A DNA stretch of 62,829 nucleotides from a bacterium (GCA_017480425.1 JAFVAR010000020.1:1-62829); one strand, 5' to 3'. Positions 24,136 through 32,562 are shown, counted from the stretch's first letter. The notes: generated from the sequence alone by a model not told the origin. Translations and numbers: made by a program.

Positions 24136-24817
24136 TCGGATGGAATGAACCAACTACTCTACCAATTACTTTAAAGTTCAAAGACTTATCTATTACAAAA
24201 GGTGCATAATTTGAATTTTTTGAAATAGCAATTATGCTTTCTCCACTAACTTTGAGCTGCTTACACATTGGCTGACCATTATAACTGAATACATATATCA
24301 GACCATCAAATATGGTAGTTTTTGATTTATCAACCAATAACATATCCTGAGCTTTTATTTCCGGTGACATACTATCACCTTCAGCATAAATAATCTCAGT
24401 CATATTTTTTGTAGCTCCAAAATAGTCTAACAGCTTAATTGGTAGAGATAGTTCATCCTTTGTATCTTCATCATAAACATCACGACCATTACCACAACTT
24501 GCTAAAACCTCAGCTTTTACTGGAATCTTTACATTGTCTAAAATTTCTTTATCATCTGTATTAGGTTTATAAAGATTTTCATATAAAAGTGTTTTCGTTG
24601 CTTTTATGGATTTTAAATGTTTAACTAAGGATATTCTTTCTTTTTCTAACAGTTTTGAGTTATTTTTAAATTTCACACTAATATTTTGTTTTGTAGAACC
24701 TACAATTTCTGCATATTCAGAGGCATTAATATTTTCGATTTCATTATTGTACTGTTCAAATATGTCTTTATGCGCAAATTTAGTAGGTATATCCAAAAAG
24801 GATTTTATAATTGCCAT
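24125..24817 (-). CDS. CI/LexA-like phage repressor with S24 peptidase domain
   Basis: The 230-residue protein has an N-terminal helix-turn-helix (residues about 32-55: ASEYAEIVGSTKQNISVKF) and a C-terminal S24 autoprotease. The catalytic Ser149 is in GDSMSPE and Lys186 in MCKQLKV, 37 residues apart as in LexA. A likely cleavage bond is Cys108-Gly109 in LASCGNG, like the Cys-Gly of UmuD. It should keep the prophage silent and be inactivated by RecA after DNA damage. It is transcribed away from the recombination genes, with operators in between. Confidence 0.88.
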   Translation of the reverse strand: MAIIKSFLDIPTKFAHKDIFEQYNNEIENINASEYAEIVGSTKQNISVKFKNNSKLLEKERISLVKHLKSIKATKTLLYENLYKPNTDDKEILDNVKIPVKAEVLASCGNGRDVYDEDTKDELSLPIKLLDYFGATKNMTEIIYAEGDSMSPEIKAQDMLLVDKSKTTIFDGLIYVFSYNGQPMCKQLKVSGESIIAISKNSNYAPFVIDKSLNFKVIGRVVGSFHPITK

Positions 24818-24832
24818 GATTTCCCTCTTATT

Positions 24833-24848
24833 GTCAATATGTGTTTAC
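24833..24848. promoter_or_regulatory. Putative repressor operator O1
   Basis: GTCAATATGTGTTTAC matches O2 (24956-24971) at 14 of 16 positions and lies 15 bases upstream of the repressor start codon, so binding here would autoregulate the repressor. A minus-strand TTGACA (complement of 24890-24895) with an A/T-rich -10 (about 24869-24876) is the likely repressor promoter. Confidence 0.55.
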
Positions 24849-24928
24849 TTTTTCTTAATTCCAAAAAATATTTACATCTTTTAATATTTTGTCAAACAAC
24901 CTATGATGTAATAATAACTTCGTTTTAC

Positions 24929-24950
24929 CAAATTGTAACGCAAATTGTAA
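24929..24950. repeat. Tandem CAAATTGTAA repeats in the repressor control region
   Basis: CAAATTGTAA occurs at 24929-24938 and 24941-24950, a 12-base period, close to one helical turn. It lies between the two operator-like sites and may bind a second regulator. Confidence 0.4.
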
Positions 24951-24955
24951 AATCT

Positions 24956-24971
24956 GTCAATATGTATTGAC
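24956..24971. promoter_or_regulatory. Putative repressor operator O2 over the early promoter
   Basis: GTCAATATGTATTGAC is a perfect 7-bp inverted repeat around TG. It overlaps TTGACT (24967-24972), the -35 of a plus-strand promoter whose -10 would be AATAAT after 17 bases. Repressor binding would block the recombination/replication operon. Confidence 0.6.
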
Positions 24972-25048
24972 TAATTTTTTAAATCGTTCAATAATAAATA
25001 CACAAGATAATTTTTTTCAAGAGAGAAAAGGTTTTATAAAAGTGTATC

Positions 25049-25091
25049 GACTAAAACCCCTTAGTTAGGCTGCGTTTAGCCTAGCTTAGTC
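25049..25091 (+). promoter_or_regulatory. Leader hairpin before the recombination operon
   Basis: GACTAA/TTAGTC (25049-25054/25086-25091) encloses TAGGCT/AGCCTA (25066-25071/25078-25083) with loop GCGTTT. It lies in the 5' leader about 40 bases before the first gene. There is no T-run, so it is more likely a regulatory or processing structure than a terminator. Confidence 0.4.
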
Positions 25092-25129
25092 AGGCATACT
25101 TGTCATACAAAAACAGATTGGAGAGGAAA

Positions 25130-25318
25130 ATGAACAAAAAAGAATTAGCGTATGAAAATCGGAATCGTTTAGCTTTTTATTTAACAAAGCATTTTGAAAA
25201 AGTTGATGCAGGGAAGGTTGAAATACCACCTTTTATAAAAGCTAAAAACTTAATTAACCAATTCCGACAACAGGGAATACTCTCTGGCACATACAAATTT
25301 GTAGGTAAAGTATTTTAA
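25130..25318 (+). CDS. Small hypothetical protein, first gene of the recombination operon
   Basis: The ATG at 25130 has GGAGAGG 5 bases upstream, so it is preferred over one at 25100. The 62-residue product is basic and helical (NKKELAYENRNRLAFYL, then ENKAKNLINQ-like segments). It lies 18 bases before the exonuclease gene. It is not recognised; it may be an accessory of the recombination module. Confidence 0.5.
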   Translation: MNKKELAYENRNRLAFYLTKHFEKVDAGKVEIPPFIKAKNLINQFRQQGILSGTYKFVGKVF

Positions 25319-25336
25319 CGAAAGGAGTAAGAATAT

Positions 25337-26230
25337 ATGTTTACCACAGAAGAAAGAAGAAATTACATTGGAGGTTCAGACATATCAGCAGTTATGGGTA
25401 TGAACCGATGGAAAACTCAGCTTAAATTATGGTTAGAAAAAACCGGTGATGCTGAACTTGCTGATTTATCTCAGAATGAGGCTGTTCAGTTAGGTACAGA
25501 ACTTGAAGAATTTGTAGCACAAAAGTTTGCAAAAATTACCGGTAAATCAGTAAGAAAGCAGTCTAAAATGTATGTTCATAAAGAATATCCATATATGGTA
25601 GCACACGTTGATAGACTGATTACCGGAACAGATGAACTACTAGAATGTAAAACTTGTGGTAGTTACAAAAAAGATGAATGGGAAGGAGATGAAATTCCAC
25701 AGGAATATATACTTCAGGTAAATTGGTATTTAGGAATTACCGGAAGAAAACGAGGATATATAGCTGTCTTAATTGGAGGTCAACAGTTTAAGTATAAAGT
25801 TATCGACTTTGATGTAGAATTATTCAGCATTATGGTAGATATGGCAAAAGATTTTTGGAATTGTGTAAAAACAAATACTCCTCCTGCAATAACCCCAAGT
25901 GATAATGAATTAATTTTAAAAATATTTCCTAATCACACGGAAGATTTTATACAAAATCAAGAAATTGAAGATAGAGTTGATTATTTACAACAAATTAAAT
26001 CAGATATAACAGCTCTTAAAGAAGAACAACAGATGTTAGAGGCAGAACTCAAAAATATCATTAACACCCACATTGGTATTCTTACTGACAAATATAAAAT
26101 TACTTGGAAAGAACAAACAAGTAGCAAACTGAATGTAGATAGGCTTAAAGCTGATGAACTTTATGATAAATACGCAGATAAAGTTGCTACAAGAGTGTTA
26201 AGAATATCAAAAATTAAGCAAGCAGCTTAG
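25337..26230 (+). CDS. YqaJ-family exonuclease (phage recombination)
   Basis: The 297-residue protein matches YqaJ/lambda-exonuclease-like nucleases that resect double-stranded DNA for a single-strand annealing partner. It has the N-terminal IGGSDISAVMGMNRWKT motif, then QLGTELEEFVAQKF with a catalytic Glu, VAHVDRLI (the metal-binding Asp), LECKTCG (the E-x-K pair) and PQEYILQVNWYL. The C-terminus is a coiled coil. AAAGGAG precedes it. It pairs with the RecT gene 40 bases downstream. Confidence 0.9.
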   Translation: MFTTEERRNYIGGSDISAVMGMNRWKTQLKLWLEKTGDAELADLSQNEAVQLGTELEEFVAQKFAKITGKSVRKQSKMYVHKEYPYMVAHVDRLITGTDELLECKTCGSYKKDEWEGDEIPQEYILQVNWYLGITGRKRGYIAVLIGGQQFKYKVIDFDVELFSIMVDMAKDFWNCVKTNTPPAITPSDNELILKIFPNHTEDFIQNQEIEDRVDYLQQIKSDITALKEEQQMLEAELKNIINTHIGILTDKYKITWKEQTSSKLNVDRLKADELYDKYADKVATRVLRISKIKQAA

Positions 26231-26269
26231 AAGGATTACTACAAAAGGCCAAAAGGCAGAAAGGACACA

Positions 26270-27112
26270 ATGAATACACAAATTGCAGAAGTAAAAGAAA
26301 AAGCTGTTGGAATAAGGCAGAAATCAAAACCTATTGAAGTCTTAATTCAAGCAAGTTTGAAAGAATTAGGGAAAGCACTACCGACACACCTTAATGCAGA
26401 AAGACTTGGAAGAATTGCATTGACAACACTAAGGCTTAATCCTGCTTTAGCTGAATGTACTCCGGAATCATTTTTAGGAGCATTATTTCAGTCAGCACAA
26501 TTAGGACTTGAACCTAATATAGAAGGACAAGCATACCTAATACCATACACAAATTCTCGTAAAGTTGGTAACGAATGGGTAAAGGTAAAGGAAGTTCAAT
26601 TTCAGATTGGATACAAAGGGTACATTGAACTATTTTACCGACACGAATTGGCATCAAGCATAGATATGCAAACTGTTTATGAAAATGATGTTTTCGAATT
26701 TGCTTGTGGTACGGAAAACTACATAAAGCATTGTCCGACATTAAAAAACAGAGGTGAAGTGATTGCTTATTATGCAGTTGCTAAGCTAAAAAATGGCGCA
26801 ACATTATTCAAAGTAATGAGCAAAGAAGAATGTTTGGAACACGGTCAAACACACTCTAAATCTTATGACAAGGTTAAGAAAGAATTTGATAAAAATTCTC
26901 CGTGGTTTAAAGATTTCAATGCTATGTGCAAAAAAACCGTATTGATTCAATTAATGAAACTTTTACCAAAATCGGTTGAACTTCAAAAAGCCTTAGCTAT
27001 GGATAATACAACAAAATCCAAAGTTAATATTGATATGTTCAACGTAAAAGACGAAACAAATTGGGATGAAGAACCAATTATAGAAATAGAAAGGACAGCA
27101 GTAAATGAATAA
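26270..27112 (+). CDS. recT: RecT-family single-strand annealing protein
   Basis: The 280-residue protein carries RecT hallmarks: KALPTHLNAERLGRIALTTLR, then PESFLGALFQSAQLGLEPN, GQAYLIPY and FQIGYKGYIELFYR, and near the end SPWFKDFNAMCKKTVL. RecT proteins bind single-stranded DNA left by the YqaJ exonuclease and anneal it to homologous sequence, supporting phage replication and recombination. It overlaps the SSB gene by 8 bases. Length is typical. Confidence 0.93.
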   Translation: MNTQIAEVKEKAVGIRQKSKPIEVLIQASLKELGKALPTHLNAERLGRIALTTLRLNPALAECTPESFLGALFQSAQLGLEPNIEGQAYLIPYTNSRKVGNEWVKVKEVQFQIGYKGYIELFYRHELASSIDMQTVYENDVFEFACGTENYIKHCPTLKNRGEVIAYYAVAKLKNGATLFKVMSKEECLEHGQTHSKSYDKVKKEFDKNSPWFKDFNAMCKKTVLIQLMKLLPKSVELQKALAMDNTTKSKVNIDMFNVKDETNWDEEPIIEIERTAVNE

Positions 27113-27494
27113 GATTGAACTTCTTGGAAGGCTTAATTGGCTTGATATTAAGTATTACGACTCAGGAACTTGTGTCACAAAAATACTTTTAGCAAGAAAG
27201 CTCCCAAATAAAGATGAATATGAGAGTTTTCCAATAGCTTTCTTTAACACAAAAAATGATAACACAGCAGAAAGGCTAGCTGAAGAATGTAAACACGGTG
27301 ATTATATCAGAATTGTTGGTAAGCTCCGTATGAGTACATACACAACAAAAGATAACCGGAAACAATCAAAGCTAGAAATCATTGGATGGAATTTTGTAAA
27401 AGTCCAATGGGATGCAGAACAAAACAAGTATGTAGATATAGGTGAAAGCAGCTCTGACAACATGCCGGATGAAGATGAACAAGAGGCTGCATAA
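27105..27494 (+). CDS. ssb: Single-stranded DNA-binding protein
   Basis: The 129-residue protein has the OB-fold order of bacterial SSB: NKIELLGRLNWLDIKYYDSG, IAFFNTKNDNTAERLAEECKHGDYIRIVGKLR (with W replaced by F at the usual position), then IIGWNFVKVQ. The tail is acidic but lacks the canonical DDDIPF end. It is translated in overlap with RecT and precedes the helicase, consistent with a phage replication and annealing role. Confidence 0.85.
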   Translation: MNKIELLGRLNWLDIKYYDSGTCVTKILLARKLPNKDEYESFPIAFFNTKNDNTAERLAEECKHGDYIRIVGKLRMSTYTTKDNRKQSKLEIIGWNFVKVQWDAEQNKYVDIGESSSDNMPDEDEQEAA

Positions 27495-27537
27495 CCCAAA
27501 ATAATAATCGAGAGAGAGAAAGAGAGTAGCTATATTA

Positions 27538-28740
27538 ATGAATTTGCTGAGTGATTACGAAGAAGAACTTACCTCAATGCTCGTTGCATCAAAGAAGGAT
27601 ATGCAACAAGTGATATTACGTCAGGTTTCAAGTAAAATGCTGACAAGTCGTTTGTTTGCAAAAGTTTTCGAGATCGCAGAGCTTTTAATAAATGCCGGTC
27701 AAGAAGTAAATGTATTTAATATAGTTGAAAAACTCTCTAATAATGAAGATAAAAAAAATGTTCTTTTTCTTCAGGAAAGATACATAACAAATATAAATTA
27801 CAAGTTCTATGTCAATAAAATTCAGGAGGCATATTTCGATAGAATTACCGAAAGCGCATCAAAATTTAGTGACCTTGAAATTATCCAAAAGGAAAAAGAA
27901 AAATATACAGATACCTCGATATTATTAGATGTTACATATAACGCAGATAAACTGCTTATTGAAGATGAAAAAATAAAATTAATCAAAACAGGCTATCCAT
28001 CAATAGATGGCAGACTTGGTTGCATGCAAGGTGGTGATTTTATAATCTTTGCAGGCGCAACCGGAATGGGAAAAACTTGTATGATGATTAATCTTATAGC
28101 AAGCATAGCAAAACAAGGTTATAAAGTTGATGTTTATAGCTTAGAAATGTCATTGAAACAGTTGCAGAATCGTCTTATCTGTTCTCAGGCAAGAATTGAT
28201 GCTAGCAAACTGAGAATACAGTCATTATCAGGATATGAGAAAGGAAGGTATGCTGAATATATAAATACTTCTTTACCCTCCTTACCAATAAAAATATGCA
28301 CGGAATATAACATTACCGTGGATAAAATAAGACAACTCGAAAGAAAAACTGATAGTGATATTGTATTCATTGACTATTTAGGCTTAATAAGTGGAGGCAA
28401 TTCAAAAACAAGCTATGAAAGAATTGGGGATATATCAAGAGAGTTAAAGCTGACAGCTTTAGAAGTGAATAAACCATTCTTTGTACTGCATCAATTAAAC
28501 AGAGGCTATGCCGACAGGCAGGATAAAAGACCAAGACTATCAGACTTGCGCGATTCAGGGAAAATTGAACAAGATGCTGATACAGTCTGTTTTATTCACA
28601 GGCCTGCATATTTTGAACCTGAAAAATATCGTAATTCCGACTTACGGTTTCTGATCGAGAAATCAAGGCACACCGAAGGTGGTAAGTCCATTGAACTCTA
28701 TTATGACTCGAATACTCAAACTGTAAAGGAGAAAATATAA
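27538..28740 (+). CDS. DnaB-like replicative helicase
   Basis: The 400-residue protein has a short N-terminal helical domain and a RecA-fold helicase domain with Walker A GATGMGKT (residues 173-180), VYSLEMSLKQL, Walker B IVFIDYLGLI, the HQLNR motif and RPRLSDLRDSGKIEQDAD followed by CFIHRP, all characteristic of DnaB. It unwinds DNA at the phage fork and would rely on host primase. A purine-rich stretch (GAGAGAGAAAGAGAG) lies upstream as ribosome site. Its stop overlaps the next start (TAATG). Confidence 0.93.
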   Translation: MNLLSDYEEELTSMLVASKKDMQQVILRQVSSKMLTSRLFAKVFEIAELLINAGQEVNVFNIVEKLSNNEDKKNVLFLQERYITNINYKFYVNKIQEAYFDRITESASKFSDLEIIQKEKEKYTDTSILLDVTYNADKLLIEDEKIKLIKTGYPSIDGRLGCMQGGDFIIFAGATGMGKTCMMINLIASIAKQGYKVDVYSLEMSLKQLQNRLICSQARIDASKLRIQSLSGYEKGRYAEYINTSLPSLPIKICTEYNITVDKIRQLERKTDSDIVFIDYLGLISGGNSKTSYERIGDISRELKLTALEVNKPFFVLHQLNRGYADRQDKRPRLSDLRDSGKIEQDADTVCFIHRPAYFEPEKYRNSDLRFLIEKSRHTEGGKSIELYYDSNTQTVKEKI

Positions 28741-29039
28741 TGAACGGTAATTTATATGCAAATACAAATTTATCACAAGTTGATACAATACTTCAGCACT
28801 TGATTATTTATGGAAAAATAACTCCTGAAGAAAGTATTAATTTATACGATATAAAATTTTTATCAAAATGTATAAGTCGTTTAAAACAAAAAAATATAAA
28901 AATATACAGCGTGTTTTGTGATTCAGAAAAAAGACTTGATTCCAAGATTAAAGAATACGTTTTGGGTAAGGAACAAGAACCTCCTATCACAAAAATGATA
29001 GAAACATTACGAAATAATCATTTGAAAAAAACTGCATAG
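28740..29039 (+). CDS. Small phage protein with winged-helix-like pattern
   Basis: The 99-residue product contains QVDTILQHLIIYGKITPEESINL and ISRLKQKNIKIYS, which resembles phage winged-helix domains of the type that follow replication helicases, in which ITPEEA-like and RLK..G/N-I stretches recur. It is coupled to the helicase gene by TAATG. DNA binding is inferred; function unknown. Confidence 0.5.
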   Translation: MNGNLYANTNLSQVDTILQHLIIYGKITPEESINLYDIKFLSKCISRLKQKNIKIYSVFCDSEKRLDSKIKEYVLGKEQEPPITKMIETLRNNHLKKTA

Positions 29040-29051
29040 GAGGGGATGGAG

Positions 29052-29228
29052 ATGCAATTACTATCAATTAAAGCTGCCTCTGATTTATTGGCAGTTAAGG
29101 AAAGTACGCTTAGAACGTGGATCGCAAGAAAACAAATACCACAGAATGTGATATTCAGAATAGGAAACACCGTGAGAATACGAGAAGAACAATTTAATAG
29201 GTGGATTAACGGAAATGACAGTATTTAA
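29052..29228 (+). CDS. Excisionase / DNA-binding helix-turn-helix protein
   Basis: The ATG at 29052 is chosen because AGGAGG (29038-29043) lies 8 bases before it; the ATG at 29046 would touch the site. The 58-residue product has [20 protein letters not shown], a MerR/excisionase-type helix-turn-helix, then [15 protein letters not shown] and FNRWI, the wing and closing helix. It overlaps the integrase gene by 14 bases, the usual xis-int pairing, and would direct excision. Confidence 0.8.
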   Translation: MQLLSIKAASDLLAVKESTLRTWIARKQIPQNVIFRIGNTVRIREEQFNRWINGNDSI

Positions 29229-30279
29229 AAGTAAAAATGGAAAATGGTATTGCCAATTCATGGTAAAAGGTGAACGAGTACACAAGTTACTAGATGGTGC
29301 AACCACAAGAGAAGAAGCCAAAGACTTAGAAAGTGCAGAAAGATTTAAGCTACGACAGATTCAAAATGGTATGTTGCAGCGTGATAAGAAAAAGGTATAT
29401 CTAAAAGAATTAATTACACTATTTCTAAGGTATTCAGAGGCAAATAAAAAAAGTTACAAGAATGATGTACATTCAACAAATACATTCCTTGAAGTATGGG
29501 GTAATTGCGATATAACTGCAATTACCCCAAATGCTATTGAAGATTTTAAACAAAAAATGATTCTTGATCGTAAGAATAAAAACGCAACTGTAAACAGACA
29601 TTTAGAAGTTTTAAGTAAAATGTTTAATCTTGGCATAGCCAATAATCTTGCAGAAAAAAATCCTATGTCAGCAGTAAAAAAGTTAAAGGAAAACAATTAC
29701 AAGGTCAGGGTATTATCTGCTGATGAAGAAAAGAGAATGTTTGCAGAAATTGAAAGAGGATATGAAGTCGTAGGCAGAGAAAGAGTGCAAAAAACTATAT
29801 ACCCATACATTCATTTAAAGCCTCTTATAATTTGCGCATTACAAACTGGTATGCGCAGAGGAGAAATCTTTAATTTAAAATGGTATAACATTGATTTTGA
29901 ATACGAATTTATAGAACTAACTGAAACAAAATCCGGTAAATCAAGAAGAATACCAATATCAGCAAAACTAATGGAAGTTCTAAATAGTGTTAGAAATGAC
30001 AATGAAGAATATGTATTTGTTAATCCTGAAACAAATATGCCATACAACGATATTAAAAGATCTTTCCACGCTGTTCTAAAAAAAGCTGGAATAGAAAACT
30101 TCAGATTTCACGATTTAAGACATACAGCAGCTACAAGAATGTTAGAAAAAGGAGCTGATATAAGAACAGTACAAGAAATCCTAGGACATTCAAGCGTGCT
30201 TGTTACACAAAGATATACACACTCAACACCACAATATAAAAAAAGTGCAATAGAATTATTAAATTCTTATTGCGACTGA
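29215..30279 (+). CDS. int: Phage tyrosine integrase
   Basis: The 354-residue protein has an arm-binding N-terminal domain, a SAM-like core-binding domain (about 57-150) and a catalytic domain with R214 (TGMRRGEI), H299-x-x-R302 (FHDLRHTAA), H325 (ILGHSS) and nucleophile Y334 (TQRYTHS). It catalyses integration at, and with Xis excision from, the attachment site. It is the last phage gene, only about 130 bases from tRNA-Asn. Three TTACCCA repeats after its stop look like its arm-binding sites. Confidence 0.95.
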   Translation: MTVFKSKNGKWYCQFMVKGERVHKLLDGATTREEAKDLESAERFKLRQIQNGMLQRDKKKVYLKELITLFLRYSEANKKSYKNDVHSTNTFLEVWGNCDITAITPNAIEDFKQKMILDRKNKNATVNRHLEVLSKMFNLGIANNLAEKNPMSAVKKLKENNYKVRVLSADEEKRMFAEIERGYEVVGRERVQKTIYPYIHLKPLIICALQTGMRRGEIFNLKWYNIDFEYEFIELTETKSGKSRRIPISAKLMEVLNSVRNDNEEYVFVNPETNMPYNDIKRSFHAVLKKAGIENFRFHDLRHTAATRMLEKGADIRTVQEILGHSSVLVTQRYTHSTPQYKKSAIELLNSYCD

Positions 30280-30312
30280 TTATAAATTTCAAATAATACT
30301 TTTTTAATTCAA

Positions 30313-30358
30313 TTACCCATTTTTTTATTCAATTAAAAAATTACCCACAGATTACCCA
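30313..30358. promoter_or_regulatory. Putative integrase arm-type sites
   Basis: TTACCCA occurs at 30313-30319, 30341-30347 and 30352-30358; the last two belong to an 11-base tandem repeat with CAG. Their position between the integrase stop and the tRNA attachment site is typical of arm-type integrase sites. Confidence 0.5.
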
Positions 30359-30363
30359 CAGCC

Positions 30364-30394
30364 ATAAAAAAAGATTTCAGCTAAATCGCTGAAA
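30364..30394 (-). terminator. Terminator of tRNA-Asn
   Basis: TTTCAGC/GCTGAAA (30375-30381/30388-30394) with a 6-base loop is followed on the minus strand by TCTTTTTTT. It lies 16 bases beyond the tRNA 3' end, on the phage side of the tRNA. Confidence 0.7.
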
Positions 30395-30409
30395 CCCTCT
30401 AATAAAAAA

Positions 30410-30481
30410 CTCCCCAGGTTGGACTCGAACCAACAGCCTACCGGTTAACAGCCGGTTGCTCCGCCATTGAGCTACTGAGGA
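30410..30481 (-). tRNA. tRNA-Asn(GTT), likely prophage attachment site
   Basis: The minus strand folds as a full cloverleaf: acceptor TCCTCAG/CTGGGGA, anticodon stem CCGGC/ACCGG-type with loop containing GTT, T-arm with TTCGAGT, and discriminator G. The U1-A72 pair and G73 are typical of tRNA-Asn. CCA is not encoded. Its 3' end faces the integrase gene, the standard geometry for integration into a tRNA 3' end. Confidence 0.95.
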
Positions 30482-30561
30482 TTATTTACTCTACTATAGT
30501 ATCAAATAAAAAAATTTTGTAAAGAGGTTTTTTGTTCAATTTCTGCATTGAATAATTACTT

Positions 30562-30984
30562 TTACATAAACTTATCATTTTTTATTTTATCTATTAAGCT
30601 TTCCACAACTACTTCAATTTCTTGTAAAGGAGACTCACTAAATACAATTTTTTCTTCTGCACGTTCTTTTGAATAGTCTGCCCAACCAATTTTTATAAAT
30701 GCCACGTTTGTATTTCTATTAAGACAACTTTCACCGGCATAATACGAAATAAAAGTATCAAACTCTTTTGCAAGTTTCATTATAAACTTGCTTTCCCTGA
30801 CTGCTTTTTTTATCCTCTCAGGAATGCTTTTATCCTCAATGTACCTTACTCCTGTTTCTGATACAGAAATACCATCTTGTTTTAAGTATTGAGCAGACTT
30901 ATTATATAATACTCCCGGTTTTGCCCAATACAGCCCTTTTAAGGAAATGTTGCTTGCATTATGATACACAGGTTGGATATACAT
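30562..30984 (-). CDS. Hypothetical host protein
   Basis: Using the ATG at 30984, which has AAGGGGTG upstream, gives 140 residues; an ATG at 31002 lies before that site. The product begins MYIQPVYHNASNISLKG and has a helical middle (ERIKKAVRESKFIMKLAKEFDTF) and a mixed end. It has no signal peptide and I know no family. It is divergent from mrnC with a short shared promoter region, the first host gene after tRNA-Asn. Confidence 0.6.
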   Translation of the reverse strand: MYIQPVYHNASNISLKGLYWAKPGVLYNKSAQYLKQDGISVSETGVRYIEDKSIPERIKKAVRESKFIMKLAKEFDTFISYYAGESCLNRNTNVAFIKIGWADYSKERAEEKIVFSESPLQEIEVVVESLIDKIKNDKFM

Positions 30985-31016
30985 TTTACACCCCTTAAGC
31001 ATTGTATCATGGTTTA

Positions 31017-31025
31017 TGATATAAT
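31017..31025 (+). promoter_or_regulatory. Extended -10 promoter of mrnC, leaderless start
   Basis: TGATATAAT (31017-31025) is an extended -10 element. The ATG at 31032 follows the hexamer after six bases, so transcription should start at or next to the ATG. No Shine-Dalgarno site is present. Confidence 0.55.
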
Positions 31026-31031
31026 ATCAAT

Positions 31032-31400
31032 ATGGCGGAAGATTTAGCATTAAGAAACTATGCGCATATTGGCGATGCAGTCTGGGAAGTTTTTGTTCGG
31101 GACTTTGTAATACTAAAAACTTCTAATTCAAAGCAGCTTCATAAAATGACAACCGATAGGGTTAACGCTGGTTTTCAAAAGGATATGTTGGAATTCATCT
31201 CAGAAGAACTTACACCCGAAGAAGCTGAACTTGCAAGAAGAGCACGCAACCTTCCAATACCTGTAGGAAGGAAATCTATACAACATGATTATCGACTTGC
31301 TACTGCCTTTGAGGTACTTATTGGTTATTGGTACAAAAATGACGAAAACCGTTTAAAATATTTTTGGGATAAATTTTCAGGAACAGAATTTTTTAGTTAA
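31032..31400 (+). CDS. mrnC: Mini-ribonuclease III
   Basis: The 122-residue protein is a stand-alone RNase III catalytic domain without a dsRNA-binding domain. It has LRNYAHIGDAVWEVFVR (the family's GDAV signature), TTDRVNAGFQ, ELARRARN and a closing DYRLATAFEVLIGYWY with the metal-binding Glu. In Bacillus it matures 23S rRNA; the family is also known in cyanobacteria and plastids. It has no ribosome site and probably a leaderless mRNA. It ends 4 bases inside the opposing gene. Confidence 0.9.
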   Translation: MAEDLALRNYAHIGDAVWEVFVRDFVILKTSNSKQLHKMTTDRVNAGFQKDMLEFISEELTPEEAELARRARNLPIPVGRKSIQHDYRLATAFEVLIGYWYKNDENRLKYFWDKFSGTEFFS

Positions 31401-31843
31401 TCTTTATTTTCTTTTTTACCAAACAATTTAAATTTAGCAGGTTTTACAACAGGTTCTTCCGGCTCTTCGGTTTTAGGTGTATTAATTATAACAAGAACCT
31501 CGTCTTCGCCTGACATTTTAAGATTGTTTCTTGCAATAGCTTCCAAACCATCTACATTAGAAAAATTTTTAATATTGTCTTTTAATTGGTCATTTAAAGC
31601 AATTGCGGCATCTCTTGTGTTTGTTATTTGAATAATTTTTGCTTTATATGAAACTATTTTAGAAATATTTAAAACAGCACTTATAGTTATTTGGACAAGA
31701 CATAAAAGTAGAACTACAGTCAAAAACGAGTAGTACACACCGTTGCCGGAAGAACTGCCTGAACTTTTTTTATTTTTCTTCGTTTCAGGTTTGACTTCTT
31801 TTTGTTTTACAATATTTTTTTGTTTTTGCCTATCTCTTGTCAT
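31397..31843 (-). CDS. FtsB/DivIC-like septum formation initiator
   Basis: The 148-residue protein has a basic cytosolic N-terminus (35 residues), one membrane helix (VYYSFLTVVLLLCLVQITISAVL) and a coiled-coil external segment (IVSYKAKIIQITNTRDAAIALNDQLKDNI). A short ISNVDGLEAIARNNLKM motif matches the conserved end of FtsB/DivIC proteins. It likely bridges divisome proteins at the septum. The Pro/Glu/Lys tail is variable. It is 5 bases downstream of the envelope gene and co-transcribed with it. Confidence 0.75.
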   Translation of the reverse strand: MTRDRQKQKNIVKQKEVKPETKKNKKSSGSSSGNGVYYSFLTVVLLLCLVQITISAVLNISKIVSYKAKIIQITNTRDAAIALNDQLKDNIKNFSNVDGLEAIARNNLKMSGEDEVLVIINTPKTEEPEEPVVKPAKFKLFGKKENKD

Positions 31844-31848
31844 GATAC

Positions 31849-32556
31849 TTATAGCTTAAATCCTGTTGCGAAAGATACACCTGAACCTTGCTTCCCGCTT
31901 GCATAGTATGATTGCGCCAACCCCAGTTCAAACTTCAATGATTCTGCATATTTTTTTAGTGCCGGAGTGTACACAAGGGTCAGCTCATTTTTAGTTTTTT
32001 GTCCGTTATTATAGTTTGAATAGGTATCTTTTAATGTAAGCCTATCTGTTATATGCCATTCCGGAGTTATTCTAAGAGTGTTATACTGATAATCTGTATC
32101 TCTGTTAGCAGATTTTCCTATAGAAGTTTGCAGAGAGTATCTTTTGGGGGAATCATATCTTATAAAAAAGCTCGTAGTTGCTTCAATTTGTGAATAAGAA
32201 AGCTCTTCGCCCCAAATTGTACCATAGCTGATTCCGCCGGATTTTGCAAATGCACTGCCGCTAAGAGGTAAAATATCACCAAGGGAACTTCTGCTTACCA
32301 TGGCTCTTGCCAGGGCGCTCCTCTCTGTATTGGTATTTGAAGTTATATTTAAGACCCCCACCGGCAGGGTCAACGAGTGCTGGGGGATGTTCACCTGCGG
32401 TTTATCTATATCATCATCCAAATAGATTGTTTCTATCGGATTATCATCATATTCGACCTGTCCTTTTAGTTTATACGCCTCTTTAACCTGCTCCTCAGCC
32501 GGGGTTGGAATCAGGTTAGTCAGCAATATAACCGTTATTAAAAATAATCTGAACAT
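31849..32556 (-). CDS. Predicted outer-membrane or periplasmic protein
   Basis: The 235-residue protein has a signal peptide (MFRLFLITVILLTNLIPTPA). After a disordered linker come alternating hydrophobic strands with aromatic ends (TTSFFIRYDSPKRYSLQTSIG, TLRITPEWHITDRLTLKDTY, LKFELGLAQSYYAS) and a terminal TGFKL, which looks like a small beta-barrel ending. It is a possible outer-membrane protein of unknown role. Its promoter places the start codon at the transcription start. Confidence 0.6.
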   Translation of the reverse strand: MFRLFLITVILLTNLIPTPAEEQVKEAYKLKGQVEYDDNPIETIYLDDDIDKPQVNIPQHSLTLPVGVLNITSNTNTERSALARAMVSRSSLGDILPLSGSAFAKSGGISYGTIWGEELSYSQIEATTSFFIRYDSPKRYSLQTSIGKSANRDTDYQYNTLRITPEWHITDRLTLKDTYSNYNNGQKTKNELTLVYTPALKKYAESLKFELGLAQSYYASGKQGSGVSFATGFKL

Positions 32557-32562
32557 ATATAT

